Source: Defluviicoccus sp. (GTDB lineage: Bacteria > Pseudomonadota > Alphaproteobacteria > Rhodospirillales > Defluviicoccaceae). Taken from it: a DNA stretch of 8,883 bases. The notes under the pieces are model-generated. The model saw nothing but the letters and a program-made list of their open reading frames with translations. It did no database searches and was not told where the DNA came from. The translations under genes and the position numbers were made by a program. Shown in pieces: positions 1 to 6,245 of the stretch (positions are counted from its first letter, which is position 1; each line of letters starts with the position of its first letter). The stretch is from assembly GCA_013414705.1 (NCBI GenBank), contig CP058705.1, positions 1,462,017 through 1,470,899 of the forward strand, in the 5' to 3' direction.

Positions 1-1101
1 GGAGTCCTGGGCGAGAGCGAGGCGGAGGCGGCGCGCGTCGAGGTCAAGCGCCGGATGCTGGGGGCCGCAGCAGCCGATTCCGTCGCCGCACGGCATGCCG
101 AAGAGCCGCCGAAGGGTCCGCGATCCGCGCCGCGCCAGAGCATCCGGGCGGCGGCTGTGCTCTCGCTGCTTGTCCCCCTGGCCGCCGCCGTCCTCTACCT
201 GGAACTGGGGGCGCCTGACACGCCGGACCAGCCGCTGGCCGAGCGCGGCAGTGAGCTGGCCACGGGCGGCGGTCGGCCGGCGTCCCTGGAGGAGGCGGCG
301 GAGCGGTTGGCGAAGCGCCTGGAAGCCAATCCGCGCGATGCTGGCGGCTGGTATCTGCTGGGCCGGGCCTATCTGGCGATGCGGCGTCCTTCCGATGCGG
401 TTTCGGCGCTCGCCCATGCGATGGCGCTGGCGCCGGAGGAACTGGACGTACTGGGTGCGTATACGGAGGCCCGGCTGGCGACCTCGGACGGCCAGGTCGA
501 TGACGAGACCCGCGCAGCGCTGCAAAAGATGCTCACACTCGATCCGACCAGCCCGCAGGCGCGCTTTCTGCTGGCGCTCGACCAGGCACAGCAGGGCGAC
601 CTGCCGGGCGCGATGCAGGGATGGGTGGACATGATCGCGATGGCGCCTGCGGATGCACGCTGGCTGCCGACGGTTCGTCAGCACCTGCAACAGGCGGCTG
701 AGGCTTCGGGGATCGATCCCGCGTCACTGCATCCGTCTGCCGAGGCGCTGGCGCTGGCCGAACAACTGCGGGCGGCGGAGCGCGCTGAGGCGGATGCCAC
801 GACCGCAGGAGTAGCGAACGAGCAGGCCAGAGAGGCAGCAAAGGGGCAGGGAGCGGAGACCGGCAGTGGCGCGGCTCCGCCGGGACCGAGTGCCGCCGAC
901 GTTGCCGCCGCCGGGCAGATGAGCTCCGAGGAGCGGGCGCAGATGATTCGCGGCATGGTCGATCGGCTCGCGGCCCGCCTGCAGGAGACGCCGGACGATA
1001 TCGATGGATGGCGCCGGCTCGCCCGCGCTTACGACGTGCTGGGCGAGACCGAGAAAGCGGCCCACGCCCGCAAGCGCATCGCGGCGCTGGAAGGGCGCTG
1101 A
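1..1101 (+). CDS. ccmI: Cytochrome c maturation protein CcmI (CycH-like), 5' end outside window
   Basis: Part of the System I cytochrome c maturation machinery. CcmI is a membrane-anchored TPR protein that holds apocytochrome c and presents it to the CcmF/CcmH haem ligation complex on the periplasmic side. The frame is open from base 1 and reads GVLGESEAEAARVEVKRR before the first ATG at 55. That Ala/Glu/Arg-rich stretch matches the cytoplasmic loop that follows the first helix in CcmI, so the true start lies upstream and the first membrane helix is missing. In the 366 visible residues, a helix lies at about 50-67 (AAVLSLLVPLAAAVLYLE). TPR-like repeats follow at about 97-185 (WYLLGRAYLAMRRPSDAV). 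An Ala/Gln/Glu-rich linker spans about 245-310, and a final TPR-like unit contains GWRRLARAYDVLGETEKAA. The ccmE/F/G/H genes would be expected to the left. It ends convergently, 71 bp from the diguanylate cyclase stop. Family assignment is firm; the TPR borders are approximate. Confidence 0.9.
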   Translation, partial: GVLGESEAEAARVEVKRRMLGAAAADSVAARHAEEPPKGPRSAPRQSIRAAAVLSLLVPLAAAVLYLELGAPDTPDQPLAERGSELATGGGRPASLEEAAERLAKRLEANPRDAGGWYLLGRAYLAMRRPSDAVSALAHAMALAPEELDVLGAYTEARLATSDGQVDDETRAALQKMLTLDPTSPQARFLLALDQAQQGDLPGAMQGWVDMIAMAPADARWLPTVRQHLQQAAEASGIDPASLHPSAEALALAEQLRAAERAEADATTAGVANEQAREAAKGQGAETGSGAAPPGPSAADVAAAGQMSSEERAQMIRGMVDRLAARLQETPDDIDGWRRLARAYDVLGETEKAAHARKRIAALEGR

Positions 1102-1172
1102 CCCCCAGGGTTTGACGACGCCGAAATCACTGCTCAGAGGTCCCGAGTGCCGCCAGCCCGTCGCTACGCCTT

Positions 1173-2243
1173 TCAGCCGTTTGGAAACTCGCCGGCGAAC
1201 GAGCGTTCAGTCGATTTCGTGTCCTCTGAGCTCTGCGCGTTCCCCTCTTTGGGCGACGCCGACGGGGAGAGCGGGGCACAGTCATAGTCCGGCCGCCACA
1301 GCCGTACCCGGTTCCGTCCGGCCCGCTTCGCCGCGTACATCGCCCGGTCGGCACGCTCGATCGAGGCTGCGATCGGCCGCTCGGCCAACAGTGAGGATAT
1401 GCCCATCGATGCGGTCACCCGCACGGATGTGTCCTGGTCGAGGTGGATATCCAGCTCGGCGAGTCCGCGCCGCAATCGGTCGACAATCGGCACCGCCTGC
1501 GCCGGCTCGGTATTTGGCAGCATCAGGATGAACTCTTCGCCGCCGTAGCGGCAGACCTGATCGTAGCGTCGCAGGTTGTTCACCAGATGGGCAGATACCG
1601 CTTCCAGGACCGTATCGCCGGCCCGGTGGCCGTAAGTGTCGTTGATGGCCTTGAAGTGATCCAGATCGACCATGCAGACACTGCAGGTCAGCCCGGTTCG
1701 CTGCACCCGGCGGTGCTCCTCGCGCAGGCGGGGCAGCATGGCAAAACGCGTGGCGATCCCTGTCAGCGGATCGGTATGACGAAGCAGGTCCCAAAGCTCC
1801 TTGACCAGCGCCTCCAGGCTGCGGTCCAGATTGCTGATGCTTTCGGCGAAAGCCTGATACTTATCCGGCATGATCTGCCGGTTGTGGGCCACCGCCTCGC
1901 ACAGCGCGCGCGCCCGGGCGTACACGTCCCGATGCCGCTCGAGCGCTGCGGCATAATCCGGATGCCGGCGAATGAATTCGTTGTTCTCGTCGGCGAACCA
2001 CAGACCCAGTTCCGCCGTCGCGTGACCATCGGCGCGCAGATCGCTGTCCTCGGGAGGAATGCGGCACACGAGTATGGTGTGGATGTGCTGAATCCACAGC
2101 CCGTGCGCCTGCAACGCCGGCGCCAGACGCCGAACGATCTTCTCTGCGTCGTTCAGTCCGAACGAGGGTGTCGGATTTTCCCGGGCCTGGCCGGCTGCGT
2201 CCTGTGCTGCCATGCCTCCTGCTGTCCCAATGTCACCCCACAC
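1173..2243 (-). CDS. Diguanylate cyclase with N-terminal CZB-like domain (DgcZ/YdeH type)
   Basis: Predicted cytoplasmic enzyme condensing two GTP into c-di-GMP. Numbering is from the GTG at 2243 (356 aa). Residues about 35-155 resemble the chemoreceptor zinc-binding (CZB) domain of E. coli DgcZ, with QAHGLW and ELGLWF landmarks. Residues about 157-317 are the GGDEF domain: DPLTGIATR, metal-binding D193 in DLDHFKAINDTYGH, the active-site loop GGEEF at 234-238, and ADRAMYAAKRAGRNR. An inhibitory-site motif RxxD (R225, D228) lies five residues before GGEEF, so product inhibition is likely. Aligned from memory to DgcZ, H22 and H79 are kept (H47, H104), but C52 becomes A77 and H83 becomes Y108. 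The C-terminal tail of about 35 residues is Ser/Glu-rich and looks disordered. The start is uncertain: GTG 2243 directly follows an in-frame TGA, while ATG 2213 has an AGGAGG only 1 nt upstream. Either keeps both domains. No membrane segment is seen. Confidence 0.92.
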   Translation of the reverse strand: MWGDIGTAGGMAAQDAAGQARENPTPSFGLNDAEKIVRRLAPALQAHGLWIQHIHTILVCRIPPEDSDLRADGHATAELGLWFADENNEFIRRHPDYAAALERHRDVYARARALCEAVAHNRQIMPDKYQAFAESISNLDRSLEALVKELWDLLRHTDPLTGIATRFAMLPRLREEHRRVQRTGLTCSVCMVDLDHFKAINDTYGHRAGDTVLEAVSAHLVNNLRRYDQVCRYGGEEFILMLPNTEPAQAVPIVDRLRRGLAELDIHLDQDTSVRVTASMGISSLLAERPIAASIERADRAMYAAKRAGRNRVRLWRPDYDCAPLSPSASPKEGNAQSSEDTKSTERSFAGEFPNG

Positions 2244-2258
2244 TCATAGATAGTTAAT

Positions 2259-2282
2259 CTCTTTGCGTCTGTCGCGAAAGAG
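2259..2282 (-). promoter_or_regulatory. Imperfect inverted repeat upstream of the diguanylate cyclase
   Basis: CTCTTTGCG (2259-2267) pairs with CGCGAAAGAG (2273-2282) to give a 9-bp stem with one bulged G (2276) and a 5-nt TCTGT loop. It ends 15 bp before the GTG at 2243, or 45 bp before the ATG at 2213. It could be an operator or a hairpin in the mRNA leader. Function is unknown and chance occurrence is possible. Confidence 0.3.
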
Positions 2283-2516
2283 AACAAAGCCCGCAATCTT
2301 TCCGCCTGTGCGGGGATGAAACATTCGTGGCGTCAGATTTGCGGCGCTTGCCTTTGCGGCGGCTCTCTCCATTAAACAGGCTCGCAGGTCCGAGCGCAGT
2401 GCGACTCTCACACCCGTTCGGATTTTGAGCAGCGCGATCCAGAACGGTCGGCGACAGGTGGCGGTGGCGGACTTCTCACCCTTGGCTCGCCACCCTGCTT
2501 CCGGCTGTGCGATCAG

Positions 2517-2525
2517 AAGGGAGGG
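2517..2525 (+). promoter_or_regulatory. Ribosome binding site of pgk
   Basis: AAGGGAGGG is a strong Shine-Dalgarno match. Its GAGG core ends 1-2 nt before the ATG at 2526, which is too close, but about 10 nt before the ATG at 2535. Its upstream AAGG part lies 5 nt before the 2526 ATG. The site proves initiation here but does not fully decide between the two ATGs. The 2535 start ([11 protein letters not shown]) fits the usual alphaproteobacterial N-terminus better. Confidence 0.65.
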
Positions 2526-3728
2526 ATGAGCAACATGGCGGGCTTCAGAACCATCGATGACCTCGACGTTTCCGGCAAGCGGGTCCTTGTCCGGGTCGAT
2601 TTCAATGTCCCGATGAAGGACGGCAAGGTTACCGATACCACACGCATCGACCGCACCGTGCCGTCGCTCAAGGAGTTGGCGAGCAAAGGCGCGAAAGTCA
2701 TCGTTCTCAGCCACCTCGGCCGGCCGAAGGGCAAGAAGAACCTGGAATTCACCGAAAAGCCGGTTGCGGAGGCTTTGTCTGCCGCACTCGGCGCACCGGT
2801 GGCGTTCGCTCCCGACTGCATCGGCCCCGAGGCCAAGGCGGTCGTTGACGCACTCAAGCCGGGCGAATTCGCCATGCTGGAGAACGTCCGCTTCTATGCC
2901 GAGGAAGAGAAGAATGACCTCGAATTTGCAAAGAAGCTGGCGGAAAACGGCGACATCCTGATCTCGGATGCGTTTTCGTGCTCGCACCGGGCGCACGCGT
3001 CGGTCGAAGCTTTGGCGAAGCTGATCCCGTCCGCCGCCGGCCGGCTGATGCAGGCGGAAGTGGAAGCCCTGTCGGCGGCTCTCGAAAAGCCGGCGCATCC
3101 CGCCGCTGCACTGGTGGGCGGAGCCAAGATTTCCACCAAGCTCGACGTGCTGGGCAACCTGACCGAGAAGGTCGACCAGATCATCATCGGCGGTGCGATG
3201 GCGAACACCTTCCTCGCCGCCCAGGGCAAGGACGTCGGCAAGTCGCTGTGCGAGCATGAGATGCTCGACAATGCGCGGGCGATCATGGAGAAGGCCTCGA
3301 AGGCAGGCTGCGAGATCGTGCTGCCGAGCGATGCCGTCGTTGCCGGTGAGTTCAAGGCCGGCGCGCCCTCGACGACGGTTGGTGTCGATGCGGTTCCCGC
3401 CGACCAGATGATCCTGGACGTCGGCCCGGACTCGATCACGTCGCTGTCGCAACGTCTGGCCGGCCTGAAGACGCTGATGTGGAACGGCCCGCTGGGTGCG
3501 TTCGAGGTCACGCCGTTCGACAAGGGCACCAATGCCGTGGCCCAGGAAGCGGCCAAGCTGACCAAGGAAGGCAAGCTGCTGAGCGTCGCTGGCGGCGGCG
3601 ATACGGTTGCCGCCCTGGCGCATGCCGGCGTTCAGAGCGACTTCTCCTACGTCTCGACCGCGGGTGGTGCGTTCCTGGAATGGCTGGAAGGCAAGACCCT
3701 GCCGGGCGTCGCCGTGCTCCGCAAGTAG
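2526..3728 (+). CDS. pgk: Phosphoglycerate kinase
   Basis: Cytoplasmic monomer that reversibly transfers the acyl phosphate of 1,3-bisphosphoglycerate to ADP, giving 3-phosphoglycerate and ATP, in glycolysis, gluconeogenesis or the Calvin cycle. The length (400 aa, or 397 from the second ATG at 2535) is normal and complete. Substrate-side N-domain motifs are [10 protein letters not shown] (20-29), R40, SHLGRPKG (62-69), NVRFY (120-124) and [12 protein letters not shown] (148-159). The C-domain nucleotide side has [12 protein letters not shown] (198-209), WNGPLGAFE (319-327) and the GGGDT loop (356-360). No key residue is missing. A strong Shine-Dalgarno precedes it, and a hairpin lies 13 nt after the stop. 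No gap or fba gene adjoins it here, so it is probably transcribed alone or with the Nudix gene downstream. Identification is certain. Confidence 0.98.
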   Translation: MSNMAGFRTIDDLDVSGKRVLVRVDFNVPMKDGKVTDTTRIDRTVPSLKELASKGAKVIVLSHLGRPKGKKNLEFTEKPVAEALSAALGAPVAFAPDCIGPEAKAVVDALKPGEFAMLENVRFYAEEEKNDLEFAKKLAENGDILISDAFSCSHRAHASVEALAKLIPSAAGRLMQAEVEALSAALEKPAHPAAALVGGAKISTKLDVLGNLTEKVDQIIIGGAMANTFLAAQGKDVGKSLCEHEMLDNARAIMEKASKAGCEIVLPSDAVVAGEFKAGAPSTTVGVDAVPADQMILDVGPDSITSLSQRLAGLKTLMWNGPLGAFEVTPFDKGTNAVAQEAAKLTKEGKLLSVAGGGDTVAALAHAGVQSDFSYVSTAGGAFLEWLEGKTLPGVAVLRK

Positions 3729-3741
3729 TCGCTGCTCGCGT

Positions 3742-3771
3742 GGCGTGAGGCGCTTTGCGCGCTGTCACGCC
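3742..3771 (+). terminator. Stem-loop 3' of pgk, possible terminator
   Basis: GGCGTGA (3742-3748) pairs exactly with TCACGCC (3765-3771). Inside it, GCGC-TTT-GCGC (3750-3760) makes a second short stem. The hairpin begins 13 nt after the pgk stop. No T-run follows, so it may be a weak or Rho-assisted terminator or a 3' mRNA stabiliser. Confidence 0.45.
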
Positions 3772-3782
3772 GACGCGCCGGC

Positions 3783-3823
3783 CCGGATCCTCTTTCGTCC
3801 TCTGCCGTCGGGAGAGGGTCCGG
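3783..3823 (+). repeat. Long inverted repeat (11-bp stem) between pgk and the Nudix gene
   Basis: CCGGATCCTCT (3783-3793) pairs with AGAGGGTCCGG (3813-3823), with one T-G wobble and a 19-nt loop. An alternative left arm CCTCT (3799-3803) could pair with the same right-hand AGAGG. A compact CTGC-CGG-GCAG hairpin (3824-3834) follows directly. It resembles the short GC-rich palindromes scattered between genes in many alphaproteobacteria, or a structured Nudix leader. Only one copy is visible here. Confidence 0.45.
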
Positions 3824-3874
3824 CTGCCGGGCAGCGGGCTTGTCTTGGTCGAGCCGCATCGCCACACTCTCGGA

Positions 3875-4414
3875 ATGAGCGAGAAGCAGACCGGCGGGCC
3901 GTCGGTGAAGAAGGTGCCGGAAGGGGACAACCGGATGCGTCTGGTCTGTCCCGACTGCGGCTACATCGAGTACGACAATCCGAAGATCGTCGTCGGCGCG
4001 GTCTGCTGGTGGCAGAACGCGATCTTGCTCTGCAAGCGGGCGATCGCACCTGCGCGCGGGCTGTGGACCATTCCTTCCGGATTCATGGAACTGGGCGAGA
4101 CGACCGCCGAGGGAGCAGTGCGCGAGGTGTGGGAAGAGGCGCAGGCCCGGGTCGTCATCGAAGATCTGCTGGGCATTTACGAAATTCCGCACATCAGCCA
4201 CGTCAACGTCATCTACCGGGCGCCGATGACCGGACCCGAGTTCGCGCCCGGGCCTGAGAGCGAAGCAGTCGAACTGTTCGACTGGGAGCGCATTCCCTGG
4301 GAGCAGTTGGCGTTTCCGTCGGTGCGCTGGTCGCTGGAGCGATTCCGCTCGGGCCAAGGAGCCGCGGTGCAAGTCGCCACGCACCCGGTCCCGATCTGCT
4401 CGGCCCTGGGTTGA
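3875..4414 (+). CDS. Nudix hydrolase with N-terminal partial zinc ribbon
   Basis: Predicted to hydrolyse a nucleoside diphosphate linked to another group; ADP-ribose or a dinucleotide is typical for this subgroup, but the substrate is not readable here. From the ATG at 3875 it is 179 aa. PEGDNR (15-20), CPDCGY (25-30) and NPKIVVG (35-41) are the signature of Nudix proteins with a small zinc-binding N-terminal domain. The Nudix box runs from G69 (GFMELGE) to REVWEEA (83-89), with E84, E87 and E88 as metal-binding acids. The glycine usually found after EEx is Q90. Only one CxxC knuckle (C25, C28) is present; the expected earlier pair is absent. The frame is open upstream to 3755, but that part lies across the hairpins and shows no family similarity. 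ATG 3935 has a good Shine-Dalgarno (AAGGGG, 3921-3926) but would drop the PEGDNR motif, so 3875 is preferred. It lies downstream of pgk on the same strand. Confidence 0.88.
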   Translation: MSEKQTGGPSVKKVPEGDNRMRLVCPDCGYIEYDNPKIVVGAVCWWQNAILLCKRAIAPARGLWTIPSGFMELGETTAEGAVREVWEEAQARVVIEDLLGIYEIPHISHVNVIYRAPMTGPEFAPGPESEAVELFDWERIPWEQLAFPSVRWSLERFRSGQGAAVQVATHPVPICSALG

Positions 4415-4474
4415 CCAGCTTTTGCGCAGCGACGTTCATCATTTGTTAACCGTTTTCGTGACACGCTGCGGGCC

Positions 4475-4702
4475 ATGATTCGGTCGATCCCGGCACCGGA
4501 GCTCGTGTTGCCTGTCACCATGGGCGACGCCCGCACCGGGTACGCCACGGCCCGGGACGTGCAACGCCGGGCTCGCAGTACCCGCTGCGCTCAGAATGCC
4601 GCCACGCGCACGGCACTGCAGCGGCTCGAACGTCTGTTGTCATCAGGCCTGCCGCTACGCAGCGATGTTCCGCCCGGCCATTACCTCGACGTTCAGCTCT
4701 GA
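4475..4702 (+). CDS. Small hypothetical protein, 75 aa
   Basis: Not recognised. The frame starts at an ATG 60 bp after the Nudix stop and ends 9 bp before the convergent cyclase stop, filling the only space between them. Codon third positions are GC-rich like its neighbours, which supports real coding. The protein is basic and Arg/Ala-rich. A likely helix covers about 25-57 (ATARDVQRRARSTRCAQNAA, then RTALQRLERLLSSG), and the end is short and structured-looking (PLRSDVPPGHYLDVQL). It has one Cys, no membrane segment, no signal peptide and no CxxC. No strong Shine-Dalgarno precedes ATG 4475; an internal ATG at 4520 is possible. An AT-richer patch at 4438-4456 (TTTGTTAACCGTTTT) could be its promoter. 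It may be a real small gene or chance; I lean towards real. Confidence 0.5.
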   Translation: MIRSIPAPELVLPVTMGDARTGYATARDVQRRARSTRCAQNAATRTALQRLERLLSSGLPLRSDVPPGHYLDVQL

Positions 4703-4711
4703 GCAGGGGGC

Positions 4712-6091
4712 TCATGGCTTGCGTTCATGGCGTGACTGCCCGTCGACCGCGGGCAGATATTCCCCGTCGAGATACCCGCTGACGGCATAGACGCTGACCG
4801 GCTCGGCGCGGCCGCGGACCGGCACCATCCCCATCGGCCGACAGACGAACCGATCTCCGGCGGCCGTCACCGTCTGCTCGGTGGCGAGGACATAGGTGGC
4901 GAACTGCTTGTTGAGCTGTTCCAGGCGGGCGGCGATGTTCACTTCGTCGCCGTAGACGGTGAACAGCAGGCGTTCATCGGTGCCGATGGCGCCCGCGGCG
5001 AGCAGGCCGGTGTTGATGCCGCAGCGCGTATTCAGCCGGCTGCCGTCGCCGAACCGTCGTTCCGAGACCACTTGCTGGATACCGAGTGCCGTTCTTAACG
5101 CATTCGCTGCGTGCTCCGGATCAGGGCGTGCCGTATTGAACCCGATCATCATCGCATCGCCGTTATAGGCGGTGATCACCCCGCCGTAGCGGTCGATCAC
5201 CTCGGCCACGGCGGAGAAATACGCGTTCAGCAACGGCATCAGCTCGTGGGGACTCATCTGCTCGGAGAGCGTCGAAAATCCTTCGATATCGGTGAACAGG
5301 ATGCTCGCCATCTTCACCTCGCCGTGCCCGGGCTCGATCGCCCGGTCGGCGCCGACGATGTGGTTTGTTACTTCCGGGGCGACGAAGCGGCTGAGATCCT
5401 GGGCGACGGTGGCGTCGGTGACCGCCTGCATCAGCAGCCTGCGGGCGCGCACGATCGCCACCGCCAGCACGGCCGTGACCAGCAGGATGCAGATGATCTT
5501 GTCGACCTCGGCGCCAATCAGGATCCGGTTGGAAGTAAGGTAGAGGCCGTAATCGCGCGTTACCCGTGACGTCAACGACGGTTCGGCCAAGGCGATCGCC
5601 ACCATGACTGCCCAGCCGGCGGCCGCGCTCAGGCCGGCAACCAGGACGTAGATGGGATCAAAGCGCAACGTCCGCAGGCCGATGAACAGAAAAACGTAGA
5701 GCAGGGTCGGCGCCTTCAGGTAGAACGCCGCCGGTTGCAGGTACTGGATGTGATAGGAGTAGATCAGCAGCATCAGCAGGCCGACGTCGATGATCACCGA
5801 ACCAGCCAGGAACCAGGCGGCGATGATCCGCCGATAGGCCAGCAGCAGCCGGACGACGGTAAACGCCAGGTACGCGCCCAGCACCCAGGGCACCGGCTGG
5901 AACTGCATCGGGTCGGTCGGCTTGCGGGCGAGCGTGTACAGCGTGAAAAAGAACAGCACGAGGCCCAGCTGCACCCAGCCGATGAGGATTTCCGACTGCA
6001 CCTGCAGGTGGGCAATCGTCTCCCGGATTCGCACCGGTGGCTGCCGGTTAACCGGCTGGCCGAAGACGAAGGCGGCGAGAGAACTCCACAT
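4712..6091 (-). CDS. Membrane-bound class III adenylate/guanylate cyclase
   Basis: Predicted inner-membrane enzyme making a cyclic nucleotide, probably cAMP, from a nucleoside triphosphate (459 aa). The N-terminal half has about six hydrophobic helices (roughly 36-55, 66-85, 91-111, 127-141, 147-168, 198-214) and is probably the sensor. A linker (DLSRFVAPEV, 232-241) leads to the catalytic domain, about 260-440. Metal-binding aspartates are D268 (SILFTDIEGFS) and D312 (NGDAMMIGF). Transition-state residues are N385 and R389 in GDEVNIAARLE. The purine-selecting positions are unusual: the Lys normally three residues before the GD pair is A308, and the Asp/Thr position is T378. Related proteobacterial cyclases that I recall carry Gln instead of Lys here, so this is probably a subfamily trait. 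It lies 154 bp downstream of ftsY on the same strand and may have its own promoter there. The Shine-Dalgarno is weak (GGGA). The ligand sensed is unknown. Confidence 0.92.
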   Translation of the reverse strand: MWSSLAAFVFGQPVNRQPPVRIRETIAHLQVQSEILIGWVQLGLVLFFFTLYTLARKPTDPMQFQPVPWVLGAYLAFTVVRLLLAYRRIIAAWFLAGSVIIDVGLLMLLIYSYHIQYLQPAAFYLKAPTLLYVFLFIGLRTLRFDPIYVLVAGLSAAAGWAVMVAIALAEPSLTSRVTRDYGLYLTSNRILIGAEVDKIICILLVTAVLAVAIVRARRLLMQAVTDATVAQDLSRFVAPEVTNHIVGADRAIEPGHGEVKMASILFTDIEGFSTLSEQMSPHELMPLLNAYFSAVAEVIDRYGGVITAYNGDAMMIGFNTARPDPEHAANALRTALGIQQVVSERRFGDGSRLNTRCGINTGLLAAGAIGTDERLLFTVYGDEVNIAARLEQLNKQFATYVLATEQTVTAAGDRFVCRPMGMVPVRGRAEPVSVYAVSGYLDGEYLPAVDGQSRHERKP

Positions 6092-6245
6092 GCGAGGCGG
6101 ATCCCAAACGGCGGCGCCGAGAAGGTGCGTGTGCCAAGCCTGAACGGCGGGTCATGGTGCGCGAACGCACGAGCCCGCGCCAGTAAACCAGATCACATCA
6201 CTCCGATCGCGCGTGCCGTTCGCTTGAGCCGTTCGGCAGATCGTG

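Larger units (their letters stand above)
2244..2525. other. Divergent intergenic region between the diguanylate cyclase gene and pgk
   Basis: This gap of about 280 bp must hold the promoters for both flanking genes. No convincing -35/-10 pair could be picked by eye on either strand. The left end is AT-richer (2244-2265), and an imperfect hairpin lies at 2259-2282. A minus-strand frame stays open across the region and through pgk, but it looks like GC-driven antisense. I see no RNA gene or repeat. Confidence 0.5.

Noticed and set aside
1102..1172. Possible bidirectional terminator between ccmI and the diguanylate cyclase
   Set aside because: No stable inverted repeat or T-run could be found by eye in this convergent gap.
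1443..2249. Open plus-strand frame of 268 codons opposite the diguanylate cyclase
   Set aside because: It lies wholly opposite a clear GGDEF protein and shows no motif of its own.
2244..3623. Open minus-strand frame of 459 codons antisense to pgk, ending with GGKIAGFVLFRDRRKEINYL
   Set aside because: pgk on the plus strand is unmistakable over most of this length. The antisense frame has no recognisable motif and is a typical GC-rich shadow. The last 42 codons (from ATG about 2371) could be a tiny gene, but there is no Shine-Dalgarno and no recognisable similarity.
3755..3874. N-terminal extension of the Nudix protein starting at ATG 3755
   Set aside because: It would translate through two hairpins, has no Shine-Dalgarno, and gives an Arg/Pro-rich stretch unlike the family. 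The start at 3875 is preferred.
4446..4460. TTAACC upstream of the 75-aa gene as a CtrA-type site
   Set aside because: Only one TTAA half-site is present; the second TTAA, seven bases on, is CGTG instead.
6125..6140. TTGGCAC on the minus strand (6131-6137) upstream of the membrane cyclase as a sigma-54 -24 element
   Set aside because: Five bases further on the sequence is CCTT rather than TTGC, so the -12 element is missing.
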